DNA from: Acetomicrobium sp. UBA3949
GTDB taxonomy: Bacteria > Synergistota > Synergistia > Synergistales > Acetomicrobiaceae
Direction: 5' to 3'
Length of the DNA stretch: 62,331 nt
NCBI GenBank assembly: GCA_002385485.1
Contig: DGDP01000096.1
Location: 569-62,899 of the forward strand
Part shown: piece by piece, positions 1 through 8,505 of the stretch
Numbering within the stretch: the first letter of the stretch is position 1
How the letters are laid out: every line of letters begins with the position of its first letter
Position numbers and translations under genes: made by a program
The notes under the pieces: generated by a model
Told to the model about the DNA's origin: nothing
The model's database searches: none
What the model saw: the letters and a program-made list of their open reading frames with translations, nothing else

Positions 1-97
1 ACTGAAAGGAGGGAAGCCTTGCAGTTCACAAAAAGGCGTAGTTTTAGGAGCTACCACAGCACAGCAGAAAATACAGGCCGACGCTCCAAAAGGGGAC

Positions 98-133
98 AAA
101 AAAAATTCCCGACAGGCCAAGAAGGCTGTCAGG
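98..133 (-). terminator. Rho-independent terminator after the tRNA-Arg remnant
   Basis: Read on the minus strand, arms at 124-133 and 108-118 form a GC-rich hairpin (CTGACAGCC against GGCCTGTCGG, one bulged base), followed by a run of eight T. It lies about 25 bases beyond the last tRNA-like base of the tRNA-Arg(CCU) gene and would end that transcript. Confidence 0.75.
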
Positions 134-158
134 AACTGGGTTTACGACACTTGCCATG

Positions 159-209
159 GCGACCTACGGCTTAGGAGGCCGTCGCTCTATCCTACTGAGC
201 TACAGGCCC
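159..209 (-). tRNA. tRNA-Arg(CCU), 3' third missing or aberrant
   Basis: The minus strand reads a perfect tRNA 5' part: acceptor strand GGGCCTG, D arm GCTCAGTAGGATAGAGC, anticodon stem ACGGC/GCCGT around loop CTCCTAA (anticodon CCU, arginine AGG), and the start of the variable loop AGGTCGC. After position 159 nothing fits: there is no TTCRANY T loop, no CAGGCCC strand to close the acceptor stem, and no CCA. Promoter and terminator flank it properly. It may be a broken gene, a recombination scar at a tRNA attachment site, or an assembly problem. Identity of the 5' part is secure; function is doubtful. Confidence 0.6.
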
Positions 210-225
210 GTCAAGGACGGAGTTA

Positions 226-255
226 ATATTATCATGAACAACGGTTGTGATTCAA
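226..255 (-). promoter_or_regulatory. Promoter of the tRNA-Arg locus
   Basis: Minus strand: -35 TTGAAT (250-255), 18-base spacer, -10 TAATAT (226-231), with tRNA base G1 at 209. Nothing further is seen in 256-449, the AT-rich gap up to ribF. Confidence 0.65.
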
Positions 256-449
256 CTACCTTTTAGAGAAATTCCAAAAATTACGAGATGGTTAAGAGGT
301 AACTGAACACTTCTCACAATCTGTGAAATGATATTTCTTGTATTTATTACGTATCTATGTCGACCGCATTAAATATAACGGTCAAGCAAAACCAAGTTTA
401 TATACACGCTGATAATTTGCAAATATATTGCAACAGCATAATTAAGCCT

Positions 450-1421
450 TTATCTAGAAATTCTATTATAATTCGTAACCTTCAAGCGATACTCATAACT
501 TTTCCAGCATTCTTTTAGCGAAAACAACAGCCCCTCCCGCCTATAAAACCAAGGACGGCAAATTTCTCTTACCCTGTCGACATCATCTTTCATTTGAGCA
601 ACTAGCCCTTCTGCTGATTCAAACTTTTTTTCTTCTCTTATGTGGGCCAACAACAGAACAGCGATCATTTCACCGTAGAGATCTCCTTCGAATTGATCCA
701 AATGCACTTCTATCCTAATTTCATCTCCTCTTTCGAAAGTGGGATTACATCCTATGTTTAAAGCTCCACACCACCATCTATCATTAGCCAAGACCGCCGT
801 CGCATACACCCCTTTAGGGGGTAGCAGTTTAAGTTCTGATGCAAGTAAATTAGCCGTAGGAAATCCCAGTTTCCGCCCCCTGTGATCGCCTTCCGTAACT
901 GGTGCTATGATGAAATAGGGATATCCCAACATGGCTTCGGTTTGTTGTATATATCCTTTTTTCACGAGCTGCCTTACCAGGGAACTACTCACAACCGAAC
1001 CGTCAATTTTAAACGGCGGTATAGCCGCGAAAAACCAGTCTTTTTTTGTTAGGTAACTTTTCAAGAATTCGACGTCACCGGAGCGATTTTTACCGAATTT
1101 GAAGTTTTCACCCACTACTATTCCTCTTACTTTATATCGAGATCCTAACTCCTCGATGAAATCTTTTGGGTTTAAATCTTTCACGTTGCTGAAGGGGATT
1201 TTTATAAAATCCGGAATATTGAGGAAAGAAGCTATAAAATCCCTCTCCGAATCTGTAAAAAGGGGAACAAAACAGCCGTTTCCCAATACGATTTTGGGGT
1301 TTGGCACAAAGGTCATTACCCCCCAAGGCATATCCATTCTGTCCGATGCATCCCTGGCAACCTCAAACAAAGCCTGATGTCCCTTATGAAATCCGTCAAA
1401 TGAACCCAAGACCACTATCAC
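450..1421 (-). CDS. ribF: Bifunctional riboflavin kinase / FMN adenylyltransferase
   Basis: Converts riboflavin to FMN and FMN to FAD in the cytoplasm. The N-terminal nucleotidyltransferase domain carries the HxGH-type motif in GSFDGFHKGHQAL (near residues 8-20). The C-terminal riboflavin kinase domain shows GRKLGFPTANL near residue 190. The length (323 residues) is normal for the two-domain protein. I prefer GTG at 1421, because GGGGTG lies six bases before it; the frame also offers GTG at 1430. It is the last gene of the rimP-nusA-infB operon, 30 bases after truB, a position typical for ribF. No clear terminator follows. Confidence 0.95.
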   Translation of the reverse strand: MIVVLGSFDGFHKGHQALFEVARDASDRMDMPWGVMTFVPNPKIVLGNGCFVPLFTDSERDFIASFLNIPDFIKIPFSNVKDLNPKDFIEELGSRYKVRGIVVGENFKFGKNRSGDVEFLKSYLTKKDWFFAAIPPFKIDGSVVSSSLVRQLVKKGYIQQTEAMLGYPYFIIAPVTEGDHRGRKLGFPTANLLASELKLLPPKGVYATAVLANDRWWCGALNIGCNPTFERGDEIRIEVHLDQFEGDLYGEMIAVLLLAHIREEKKFESAEGLVAQMKDDVDRVREICRPWFYRREGLLFSLKECWKSYEYRLKVTNYNRISR

Positions 1422-1451
1422 AGACACCACCCCGATCGCGTCTGGTAAAAA

Positions 1452-2366
1452 TTAAAGAACAATGTTAGTGTCCGGTTTAATTGCACAGCCACCATTGAGC
1501 CACCTGATATTACAAAACGATATTGTTCTATATCCTTTTACCACAAAGGCCTTTGAGGGTTCAATTATGCCCCACCATTTTATTCCCGGGATGTTTGTTA
1601 ACTCCTGTCCATTCAATAGCCTGTCTTCCTCGGTTTCATTCGCTTCGCAGGTACAAAAGTTTTTAAGCATTTCTTGAGGGGGGATTATCATTTCTTTTGC
1701 AGCTTCGTTCGAAAGTTGCTTAATAAAATCAAGACTAAGGGCATCCTGCAACTTAAAGGACCCTATTTCAGTGCGTTCCAAGAAGGCAACGTGGGCCAAA
1801 CTGGCTAATTTAGAACCTAAATCTCGAGCTAGGCTTCTAATATATGTACCCTTAGAACAAACAACTTCCATGATGAACTTACCCTCTTCCGTGATAGGGC
1901 TTATTCTTTTGATGCTCTGTATGAATACCGCCTTTGGCTGTAAGAGGACTTTTTTATTTGCGCGGACAAGCTCGTAGGCACGACTCCCTTTTACGGATAC
2001 AGCAGATACGTTAGGAGGAACCTGTAACCTGTGCCCTAAAAAACTCAGCAAAGTTGAGTCTATATCGCTTTCTTTGATATGCCGCCATTCGGCTGTGCCT
2101 ATGACCCTTCCGCTTGCATCGTCGGTGTCCGTCTGTTCTCCAAGTTTTATTGTAGTTATATACTTTTTGGGAAGCTCCATAACGTAAGATGAAGCACGAG
2201 TCATTTTACCTACGAGTAAAATGAGCAACCCGAAAGCGGGTACATCTAAAGTTCCGGCATGCCCCACTTTAGTCTTTCGCCCGACTTTTTCTTTAAGCAG
2301 GGCAACACATGCAGCACTGCTTATACCTTTAGGCTTATTTATCAAAAGAAAACCTGATTTACACAT
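1452..2366 (-). CDS. truB: tRNA pseudouridine(55) synthase
   Basis: Makes pseudouridine 55 in the T loop of tRNAs. The protein opens with GFLLINKPKGISS and has the catalytic motif VGHAGTLDVPAFGLL (about residues 35-49); the Asp of GTLD is the family nucleophile. The usual Pro after GTLD is shifted by one (GTLDVP), a minor variation. Length 304 is normal. The ATG at 2366 lies inside the 3' end of nrnA (8-base overlap), with GAGGA upstream, so the two are probably translationally coupled. Confidence 0.95.
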   Translation of the reverse strand: MCKSGFLLINKPKGISSAACVALLKEKVGRKTKVGHAGTLDVPAFGLLILLVGKMTRASSYVMELPKKYITTIKLGEQTDTDDASGRVIGTAEWRHIKESDIDSTLLSFLGHRLQVPPNVSAVSVKGSRAYELVRANKKVLLQPKAVFIQSIKRISPITEEGKFIMEVVCSKGTYIRSLARDLGSKLASLAHVAFLERTEIGSFKLQDALSLDFIKQLSNEAAKEMIIPPQEMLKNFCTCEANETEEDRLLNGQELTNIPGIKWWGIIEPSKAFVVKGYRTISFCNIRWLNGGCAIKPDTNIVL

Positions 2367-3351
2367 TTTTGACGTATTCCTCGATCGATTTCGACACTAC
2401 ATCCAAAGCTTTCTCTATGGGAAGGTATATCTTACAGGCTGCAGCCTGAGGATGACCTCCGCCATCCCATTTCTGTGCCAATTCTCTCACGGACACGCCG
2501 GTCACCGCTCTGAAACTAACCCTTACTTCGCCGTCTTCTCCTTCTGTCATCAGAGCGCTTATTATAGCTCCTTTGACATACAAAAGTTGATTCACTATAC
2601 CTTCTGAATCGTAAGGATCAGCATTGAGCTTTTCAAAATCTTCCTTTTTTAGCCAGCTGACAACCGCCTTTCCATCGGGCGTGGAAAAGGCTCGCATAAA
2701 AGCTAAACCCCAAAGCTTAAGCCCTTCGAGTCTTCTGCTGGCATATATATATCTAAATATTTGTTCGGGATTTATCCCGGAGCTCAAGACGTCCTGAGCA
2801 ATTAAGTGGGACTTAGGCGTAGTATTTGAATAGGTAAAATGACCCGTATCAGTAATTATTCCGGTGTAGATTCCAATACGGGCGTCCTTTGGAATAGGAA
2901 GCTTGCTATCATTAAGCAAGTCCCAAATGATTTCAGCTGTGGCCGATGAAGATGTATCTATATAATTGAGCCGACCGAACCTCTGATTATCCATGTGGTG
3001 GTCGATGTTTACAATTAAAGTAGAATCATAAAGATCAAGAATGCCCTGGACGGTCCTCTCGAGATTGCTGGTATCTAGCACTATTATTACTGTATCCGGC
3101 TCCCTTACGACATCGGGCACAAAATTCATAACTTGGTATTCCTCGACAAAGGGCAAATATCCATATGCTTTGGGCACAGGATGAGTACCTCCCCAAATGC
3201 ACCTTTTACCAAGAGCCATGCCCCAAGAATAGAAAGCACTGCCCGAACCGATAGCATCGCCATCGGGCCGCTCGTGAACAAAAATAGCCCATGTTCTTTT
3301 AGCCAATATAGCATTTAAAATCTCTTTTAAAGAATCCCCGTTATCCTTCAT
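2359..3351 (-). CDS. nrnA: DHH/DHHA1 phosphoesterase (NrnA-type oligoribonuclease / pAp phosphatase)
   Basis: Predicted to degrade nanoRNAs and to hydrolyse 3',5'-phosphoadenosine phosphate. Metal-binding motifs are visible: HERPDGDAIGS (about residues 26-36), VLDTSN, and NIDHHMDN (about 117-124), the DHH signature. The DHHA1 domain ends in GGGHPQAAAC near residue 300. Length 330 matches the family. It lies between rbfA and truB, as in many Gram-positive-type operons, and overlaps rbfA by 11 bases. Confidence 0.9.
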   Translation of the reverse strand: MKDNGDSLKEILNAILAKRTWAIFVHERPDGDAIGSGSAFYSWGMALGKRCIWGGTHPVPKAYGYLPFVEEYQVMNFVPDVVREPDTVIIVLDTSNLERTVQGILDLYDSTLIVNIDHHMDNQRFGRLNYIDTSSSATAEIIWDLLNDSKLPIPKDARIGIYTGIITDTGHFTYSNTTPKSHLIAQDVLSSGINPEQIFRYIYASRRLEGLKLWGLAFMRAFSTPDGKAVVSWLKKEDFEKLNADPYDSEGIVNQLLYVKGAIISALMTEGEDGEVRVSFRAVTGVSVRELAQKWDGGGHPQAAACKIYLPIEKALDVVSKSIEEYVKNV

Positions 3352-3727
3352 CGTCTGGCAACTTTTCGTCTCTCATCGGTTTTGAATGTTTGTGGGCTAT
3401 TTTATCGAGCAGCTCCTCAATTCTTTGAGCTCTGTCTTCGGTATCGTCCACGACAAAGACCAGCTTTGGCGCAAATCTGAGTCTCATTTGCCTACAAACA
3501 ATTCCGCTCAAAGCTCCTGCCAGGCTATTCAATGAATCTCCGATCTCCTTTAGATCGGATTTATCGATCGAGGTGAAGTATACTTTGGCAATGCTCAAAT
3601 CGTTTGTACATCTTACTTCTGTGATGACCGCCTTTTTCAACATTGGATCTTTGGCATTGTTCACTAAAAATTCGGATATCTCTCTCAACATCTCCTTGTT
3701 GACCCGTTCAATTCTCAATTTGTCCAT
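3341..3727 (-). CDS. rbfA: Ribosome-binding factor A
   Basis: Small KH-fold protein that assists late 16S rRNA maturation on the 30S subunit. The N-terminal pattern (RIERVNKEMLREISEFL, then DPMLKKAVITEV) and the segment AKVYFTS are typical of RbfA. I place the start at ATG 3727 because GAGAGG lies nine bases before it; a TTG three codons upstream would sit directly on that site. The protein is 128 residues. It follows ylxP, with an overlap of 20 bases. Confidence 0.93.
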   Translation of the reverse strand: MDKLRIERVNKEMLREISEFLVNNAKDPMLKKAVITEVRCTNDLSIAKVYFTSIDKSDLKEIGDSLNSLAGALSGIVCRQMRLRFAPKLVFVVDDTEDRAQRIEELLDKIAHKHSKPMRDEKLPDDEG

Positions 3728-4037
3728 AACATTCAACCTCTCGATCGAAATTAATTATTTCGAAACCGTTTTTGGCTTCTGCCAAAAGGACGTGGCGTTC
3801 CACCGCATCGAGAAGAGACTCGGCCTCCTTAGCGGAAGCCGATGCCGAAACAACAGCTATATAGGCCAAATCCCATATATTATCCGGACCGAGATCGACA
3901 ACCGATACGTTTAACCTCTTTTTCAAAAGATCAATCAGAGATTTTACGACCTGACGTCTGTCCTTCAGGCTGCCGGCAGAGGGTATTTTTACGGTCATTA
4001 TTACAACGGCAATGAATAATTTTGGGATATCTCTCAT
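3708..4037 (-). CDS. ylxP: DUF503 (YlxP-like) protein
   Basis: Small protein of 109 residues with the DUF503 pattern: a beta strand, then AGSLKDRRQVVKSL and LGPDNIWDLAYIAVV. It is found between infB and rbfA in many bacteria and has been linked to ribosome assembly, but its exact function is not settled. The ATG at 4037 overlaps the infB stop as ATGA. Confidence 0.85.
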   Translation of the reverse strand: MRDIPKLFIAVVIMTVKIPSAGSLKDRRQVVKSLIDLLKKRLNVSVVDLGPDNIWDLAYIAVVSASASAKEAESLLDAVERHVLLAEAKNGFEIINFDREVECYGQIEN

Positions 4038-6040
4038 GAAACATCACTTAGATGTCTTTTTTCCTCTAAAATCTCGAAGGCCTCTATGATGTCGCCTTCC
4101 TTTATGTCTTGAAATCCAGCGAGAGCTATTCCGCATTCGTATCCGGCGTTTACTTCCCTTACGTCGTCTTTAAACCGTTTGAGGCTGGATAGCGGTCCTT
4201 CCCATATGACAATGCCGTCCCTTATAATTCTTGCTTTGGCATTTCGTCTGATTGTTCCTTCTTTTACGTAACAACCGGCGACTTGTCCTGCTTTGGGAAC
4301 CTTGAATACTACCCTGACCTCCGCTTCTCCGAGGATGTGTTCCTTTAGTTTTGGAGCAAGCATCCCTTCAACTGCTGCTTTAACGTCGTCGATCACGTCA
4401 TATATGGTACGATAAAGTCGTATCTGGATGCCCTTTTGTTCGGCTAATTTTCTTGCATTTCCGTCAGGCCTTACGTTAAACCCGATGATGATCGCATCCG
4501 ATGCGTCGGCGAGCATAACATCGGACTCTGTAATCCTTCCAACGCCCTCATGAACGATCTCAATACCTACTTCTTCAACTGAAAGACGCAGCAAAGAGGA
4601 CTTTATAGCTTCCAAGGTTCCCTGCACATCAGATTTTAATATTATCCTTACTGTGGGCATTTCGCCTTTCTCCATCTGTTCAAAGAGCTCTTCTAATGAG
4701 GCTCTTTTTACAGCTTGCATTTCCTGCTGTCTTTTCTTTTCTAAATATTTATCGATGGCATCGCGCGCTTCCTTTTCGTCTTCAACCCTTACAAACCGTT
4801 CACCGGCTTGAGGAACATCGTTTAAGCCCAAAAGTTCAGCAGGTAAGCTTGGCGTGACCTCTTTTATGTTGCGCCCGAGATGATCTATCATCGCCCGAAC
4901 CCGTCCCCACGTGGTCTCAAAAAGCAGTATATCTCCTCTTTTTAGGGTCCCTTGTTGGACGATCACCGTCGCCACAGGACCTTTGCCTTTGTCTAATTGA
5001 GCTTCTATGACAACCCCCTCCGGATTTGCCTCGTAGTCAGCGACTAGTTCGTTCATTTCTGCAACGAGGAGTATCATTTCAAGAAGTTCGTCAACGTTGA
5101 GCCCCGTTTTTGCGGATATCTCAACCATGATGGTATCCCCGCCCCACTCTTCAGGGATAAGGCCGAGATCTGCAAGTTGCTGTTTTACCCTATCGGGCTT
5201 TGCGTTTGGTTTGTCAATCTTGTTTATAGCCACTACTATAGGCACATTTGCTGCCTTAGCATGATTTAATGCTTCAACGGTCTGTGGCATAACTCCATCA
5301 TCTGCAGCCACTATGAGTATTACTATGTCGGTAACTTGCGCCCCTCTGGCACGCATAGACGTAAATGCTTCATGTCCCGGGGTATCCAAAAAAACTATTT
5401 TTTTGCCGTTGTGTTCAACGACAGAAGCTCCTATGTGTTGTGTTATACCTCCTGCCTCTTTTGCGGTGACGTTGGTCTTTCTTATGTAGTCCAAAAGTGT
5501 CGTCTTGCCGTGATCCACATGACCCATAACCGTGACTATAGGGGGCCGTGGCAATAATTTTTTGGGAGGTTCCTGTTGTCTTTTTCTCTCAGATTGTACT
5601 ACCACTTCCTTCTTCTCTTCATCAGACACCTCTGCTTCAACAGGAACTATCGATAAAACCACATTAAATGCTTTGCCGATTGCCTTAGCTATTTCATCAT
5701 TCACTATCGCGCTAGCAGGAACCATGAAACCTGCCGTTATAAGCTCTTTTACCACCAAATTAACGGGCTTTCCCAAAATTTTTGCGACCCTTTCAATTGT
5801 AGAGCCTTCATCGATCCTTATAACTTCCTTTGCAGTTACAGTAGCTTCTTTTGAATCGCCATGTTTTGCTTCCTTGTCTTCCCGCAACGTTTCCTCAACT
5901 ATTTGTGCAATATCTGTATCTATGGAGCTCATATGGCTCTTTGCCTCCACCCCTAAGTCTTGTAAAATTTCTAGCAGATTTTTATTTTCGATGTTTAACA
6001 TCTTTGCCAATTCATATATCCTTATCTTTCTTTTTCCCAA
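4034..6040 (-). CDS. infB: Translation initiation factor IF-2
   Basis: GTPase that delivers initiator tRNA to the 30S subunit and promotes subunit joining. An N-terminal IF2_N segment (RIYELAKML) is followed by GTPase motifs GHVDHGKT (about residue 172), DTPGHEAF and NKID, then beta-barrel and C-terminal domains. The N-terminal extension is short (668 residues in all), as in many Gram-positive and thermophilic bacteria. Start is TTG at 6040, eight bases after a GGGGGG Shine-Dalgarno sequence. Confidence 0.97.
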   Translation of the reverse strand: MGKRKIRIYELAKMLNIENKNLLEILQDLGVEAKSHMSSIDTDIAQIVEETLREDKEAKHGDSKEATVTAKEVIRIDEGSTIERVAKILGKPVNLVVKELITAGFMVPASAIVNDEIAKAIGKAFNVVLSIVPVEAEVSDEEKKEVVVQSERKRQQEPPKKLLPRPPIVTVMGHVDHGKTTLLDYIRKTNVTAKEAGGITQHIGASVVEHNGKKIVFLDTPGHEAFTSMRARGAQVTDIVILIVAADDGVMPQTVEALNHAKAANVPIVVAINKIDKPNAKPDRVKQQLADLGLIPEEWGGDTIMVEISAKTGLNVDELLEMILLVAEMNELVADYEANPEGVVIEAQLDKGKGPVATVIVQQGTLKRGDILLFETTWGRVRAMIDHLGRNIKEVTPSLPAELLGLNDVPQAGERFVRVEDEKEARDAIDKYLEKKRQQEMQAVKRASLEELFEQMEKGEMPTVRIILKSDVQGTLEAIKSSLLRLSVEEVGIEIVHEGVGRITESDVMLADASDAIIIGFNVRPDGNARKLAEQKGIQIRLYRTIYDVIDDVKAAVEGMLAPKLKEHILGEAEVRVVFKVPKAGQVAGCYVKEGTIRRNAKARIIRDGIVIWEGPLSSLKRFKDDVREVNAGYECGIALAGFQDIKEGDIIEAFEILEEKRHLSDVS

Positions 6041-6061
6041 ATGCCATTCCCCCCTTGAAAA

Positions 6062-6340
6062 TCATTGGCCGGCATTTCCGGATTCGCCAAGCTTTTGCGA
6101 CAACTCCTCATAGATCTCCGCCGGAACTTTTGTCCTCAAAGCTTTGGACAGAATGTCCTTTTTCTTTGCCTGTTCAATGCAATTTTGATCGCTACAGACG
6201 TAGGCTCCCCTTCCCTGGCCCTTGCCGGTAGGATCGACATAAACGTGCCCTTCGGGGGATCGTACGACTCTAATGAGTTCTTTCTTTGGTTTTTCTGTTT
6301 TGCACGCCACACAGGTCCTAGGACGCCTTTTCGTCATCAT
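6062..6340 (-). CDS. ylxR: YlxR family RNA/nucleoid-associated protein (DUF448)
   Basis: A 92-residue basic protein with the DUF448 signature: RTCVACK, then ELIRVVRSPEG, GRGAYVCSD and a C-terminal AL..K.P segment. The family binds RNA or DNA and is usually encoded between nusA and infB, as here. ATG at 6340 overlaps the nusA stop as TAATG; an in-frame ATG at 6355 would extend it by five residues, but coupling favours 6340. Confidence 0.88.
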   Translation of the reverse strand: MMTKRRPRTCVACKTEKPKKELIRVVRSPEGHVYVDPTGKGQGRGAYVCSDQNCIEQAKKKDILSKALRTKVPAEIYEELSQKLGESGNAGQ

Positions 6341-7458
6341 TACTCTTTTTCCCATTCTTTGGGCAATTCCCCCTTAATTATATCCTCGAATAGATCTTGA
6401 AGTGTTGGAAGTCGGTCCGGTTCCATTACATTTATATCTATCTTCCATCCTGTAAGTTTGGCCGCCAGCCTAACGTTCTGCCCTCCCTTCCCGATGGCCA
6501 AGGATAACTGATCGGGCCTTACGTAAACGTTGACTGCCTTATCCTCATCGAGCCTCGGCTCTATTTTGACTACTTTTGCAGGCGAAAGTGCGTTTTTGAT
6601 ATATGCTATTGGGTCGTTACTCCAAATAATAACATCAATTCGCTCGCCCGCAAGTTCGTCGCTGATAGCTTTAATTCTATTTCCCTTAGTGCCAATACAG
6701 GCACCTACCGGATCGACGTTTGGGTCCAAGGTGGTCACGGCAACTTTGCTTCTTACCCCCGCTTTCCTTGCGATGTTTTTGATATCTATTACGCCTTCCT
6801 TTATCTCCGGGACTTCCAATTCAAGAAGGCTCTTCAAAAGCCCCGGATGAGATCTTGATAATACTATGCGAGGACCTTTGGAAGTTTTGCGCACATCCAA
6901 TACATAAAATTTCTTTCTGTCTCCCGGCCGATACGACTCCGTAGGAATTCGCTCCTCGCGCGGAAGCATGGCATCTATCTTATCTCCTATGCGCACTAAA
7001 GCCTGGCCGCCTTCGTCCCTGAAGACCACTCCGGTGACGATCTCTCCCACTTTTCCCGAAAAGTCGTTGTAAATGATCTGCCTTTCGGCATCTTTTAGCC
7101 TTTGAGTTATAACCTGCCTGGCCGTCTGAGCCGCAATCCTGCCAAAATCCCGGGGGGATACCTCTATTTTGATCATCTCCCCTTCTTTCGCATCGTCTAA
7201 TCCCATAGACTTAGCTTCTTCTACGGAAATTTCAAAGGCAGGATTTCTAACCGAATCTACTACCTCTTTTACTTCATAGATCTTTATAATTCCGTTATCC
7301 GAATCGAGTTCTACCTCGACATTTGAATTGGTCCCTTTATATTTTTTATATGCCGAAACCAGGGCTGCCTCTATGCTGGAAATTATTACTTCGAGAGGTA
7401 ATCCTTTTTCGGTTTCTATTTGTTTTAAAGCTCTCATGAAATCTCGTCCCAACTCCAT
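6340..7458 (-). CDS. nusA: Transcription termination/antitermination factor NusA
   Basis: RNA polymerase-associated factor acting in pausing, termination and antitermination. Domain order is visible: N-terminal polymerase-binding domain (ALKQIETEKGLPLEVI), S1 domain (near GEIVTGVVFRDEGGQALVRI), then KH1 (VDPVGACIGTKGNRIKAI) and KH2 (LSLAIGKGGQNVRLAAKLTG). About 372 residues, the short form without acidic C-terminal repeats. Start is ATG 7458 or ATG 7467; GAGGG is 11 or 2 bases upstream, so 7458 is preferred. Confidence 0.96.
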   Translation of the reverse strand: MELGRDFMRALKQIETEKGLPLEVIISSIEAALVSAYKKYKGTNSNVEVELDSDNGIIKIYEVKEVVDSVRNPAFEISVEEAKSMGLDDAKEGEMIKIEVSPRDFGRIAAQTARQVITQRLKDAERQIIYNDFSGKVGEIVTGVVFRDEGGQALVRIGDKIDAMLPREERIPTESYRPGDRKKFYVLDVRKTSKGPRIVLSRSHPGLLKSLLELEVPEIKEGVIDIKNIARKAGVRSKVAVTTLDPNVDPVGACIGTKGNRIKAISDELAGERIDVIIWSNDPIAYIKNALSPAKVVKIEPRLDEDKAVNVYVRPDQLSLAIGKGGQNVRLAAKLTGWKIDINVMEPDRLPTLQDLFEDIIKGELPKEWEKE

Positions 7459-7484
7459 CTCAACCATCTCCCTCTTTAATACGA

Positions 7485-7970
7485 TTACTCGCCGTCATCA
7501 ATTTCTGGCACTAATCTTGCCTTTGATATGTTCTGAAAAGGAATTAATATTTCCGTTCCGTCATCCAGCCCTAATTTGATATCGTTATTACTTAATATTT
7601 CGATAATTTTTCCTTTAAAATTTCTGCGCGATCCAACGGGATCATGAGTTTTTATACGCACTGTTTTGCCAACGTAATTTTTGAAGTCTTTTATATAAAA
7701 TAGAGGGGCGTCCAGTCCGGGAGAACTTACTTCCAGATAGTACCTCCCCCCGAAGATTTCTTCTCTGGAATCCAAAAATTTATCGACTTTTCTCGACACG
7801 GTTTCGCAATCTTTAACGTTTATTCCTCCAGGTGTATTGATATAAATCCTTAAAATCATTCTTCCGTGTTCGTGGACCAATTCCATTCCCACAAAGTCAT
7901 ATCCCAATCCTTCTATTATTTCCCTTATTTCGTTTTCTATTGACATCAATTCGTCATTTTTACGTTGCAT
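7485..7970 (-). CDS. rimP: Ribosome maturation factor RimP
   Basis: Needed for 30S subunit maturation. The 161-residue protein has the RimP pattern: LGYDFVGMELVHEHGRMILRIYIN, VSRKVDKFLD, and YYLEVSSPGLDAPL, followed by a C-terminal SH3-like domain (VRIKTHDP). ATG at 7970 is chosen because GGAGG lies ten bases upstream; the longest frame would begin at a TTG ahead of that site. It is the first gene of the nusA-infB operon and is read from a leader that contains a terminator. Confidence 0.94.
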   Translation of the reverse strand: MQRKNDELMSIENEIREIIEGLGYDFVGMELVHEHGRMILRIYINTPGGINVKDCETVSRKVDKFLDSREEIFGGRYYLEVSSPGLDAPLFYIKDFKNYVGKTVRIKTHDPVGSRRNFKGKIIEILSNNDIKLGLDDGTEILIPFQNISKARLVPEIDDGE

Positions 7971-8012
7971 TGCCCTTATTCCTCCAAAAGTCAATTAACG
8001 AGGCGTTTTTGC

Positions 8013-8045
8013 TTTAAAAAAAGAAGAGTGGGATTTGCCCACTCT
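8013..8045 (-). terminator. Terminator between HU and rimP, probably also a leader attenuator
   Basis: Minus strand hairpin GAGTGGG (8038-8044 complement) with GTGGG/CCCAC arms 8026-8032 and 8038-8044, loop of five, followed by TTCTTTTTTT. It follows the HU gene by 113 bases. It also lies downstream of the promoter at 8081-8109, so it stands inside the rimP leader. Confidence 0.85.
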
Positions 8046-8080
8046 CCAAAAGATATGCCCCAAAGCCCGTTGTGTATTGA

Positions 8081-8109
8081 ATTTTATCATCGACAGAATT
8101 TATTTTCAA
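8081..8109 (-). promoter_or_regulatory. Promoter of the rimP-nusA-infB operon
   Basis: Minus strand -35 TTGAAA (8104-8109), 17-base spacer, -10 TAAAAT (8081-8086). Transcription would start near 8074 and run about 30 bases to the hairpin at 8026-8044, then about 55 bases more to the rimP start. Confidence 0.75.
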
Positions 8110-8157
8110 GCACTACACGTAACACACAGGCTTTAAAAGGCTGCCATATAAGGATAA

Positions 8158-8436
8158 CTACTTGGCGACGGCGTCTTTCAGCATCTTCCCTGCTCTAAAA
8201 GCGGGAACTTTTTTCTCGGGGATCTCTATGATCTCCTCCGGATTTTGTGGGTTGCGGCCCTTTCTTGCAGCTCTATTGCGCACCTCGAAGGTACCAAAAC
8301 CCATGATTTGAACCTCTTCCCCCTTAGACAGGGCATCCACTACAGATTTGATAAAGGCATCGACTGCGACAGCTGCGTCTTTCTTGCTCATTCCCGTAGC
8401 TTTCGCCACTTCACTAACTATGTCGCTTTTTGTCAT
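8158..8436 (-). CDS. hup: DNA-binding protein HU
   Basis: Histone-like dimer that bends and compacts DNA. The 92-residue sequence is canonical: TKSDIVSEVAKATGMSKKDA, then GFGTFEVRNRAARKGRNPQ with the DNA-binding arm, and the C-terminal VPAFRAGKMLKDAV. ATG at 8436 has GGGGGTG upstream. It stands alone between der and the rimP operon; only weak promoter elements are seen in 8437-8505. Confidence 0.97.
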   Translation of the reverse strand: MTKSDIVSEVAKATGMSKKDAAVAVDAFIKSVVDALSKGEEVQIMGFGTFEVRNRAARKGRNPQNPEEIIEIPEKKVPAFRAGKMLKDAVAK

Positions 8437-8505
8437 TTCCTACACCCCCTTTGATTTATAAAAAATACATCTCGCCAATAATTATCAACGCTTTAATTGC
8501 TGTGG

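Noticed and set aside
19..174. Plus-strand frame with GGAGG before a TTG start, very basic (KRRSFRSYHS), open from the left edge
   Set aside because: It runs through the minus-strand terminator and ends inside the tRNA; composition reflects the GC-rich hairpin. It could be the tail of a gene outside the window, but nothing supports that.
5532..6113. Plus-strand frame of 193 codons
   Set aside because: Fully antisense to infB, no ribosome-binding site, low-complexity Ser/Thr composition typical of a shadow frame.
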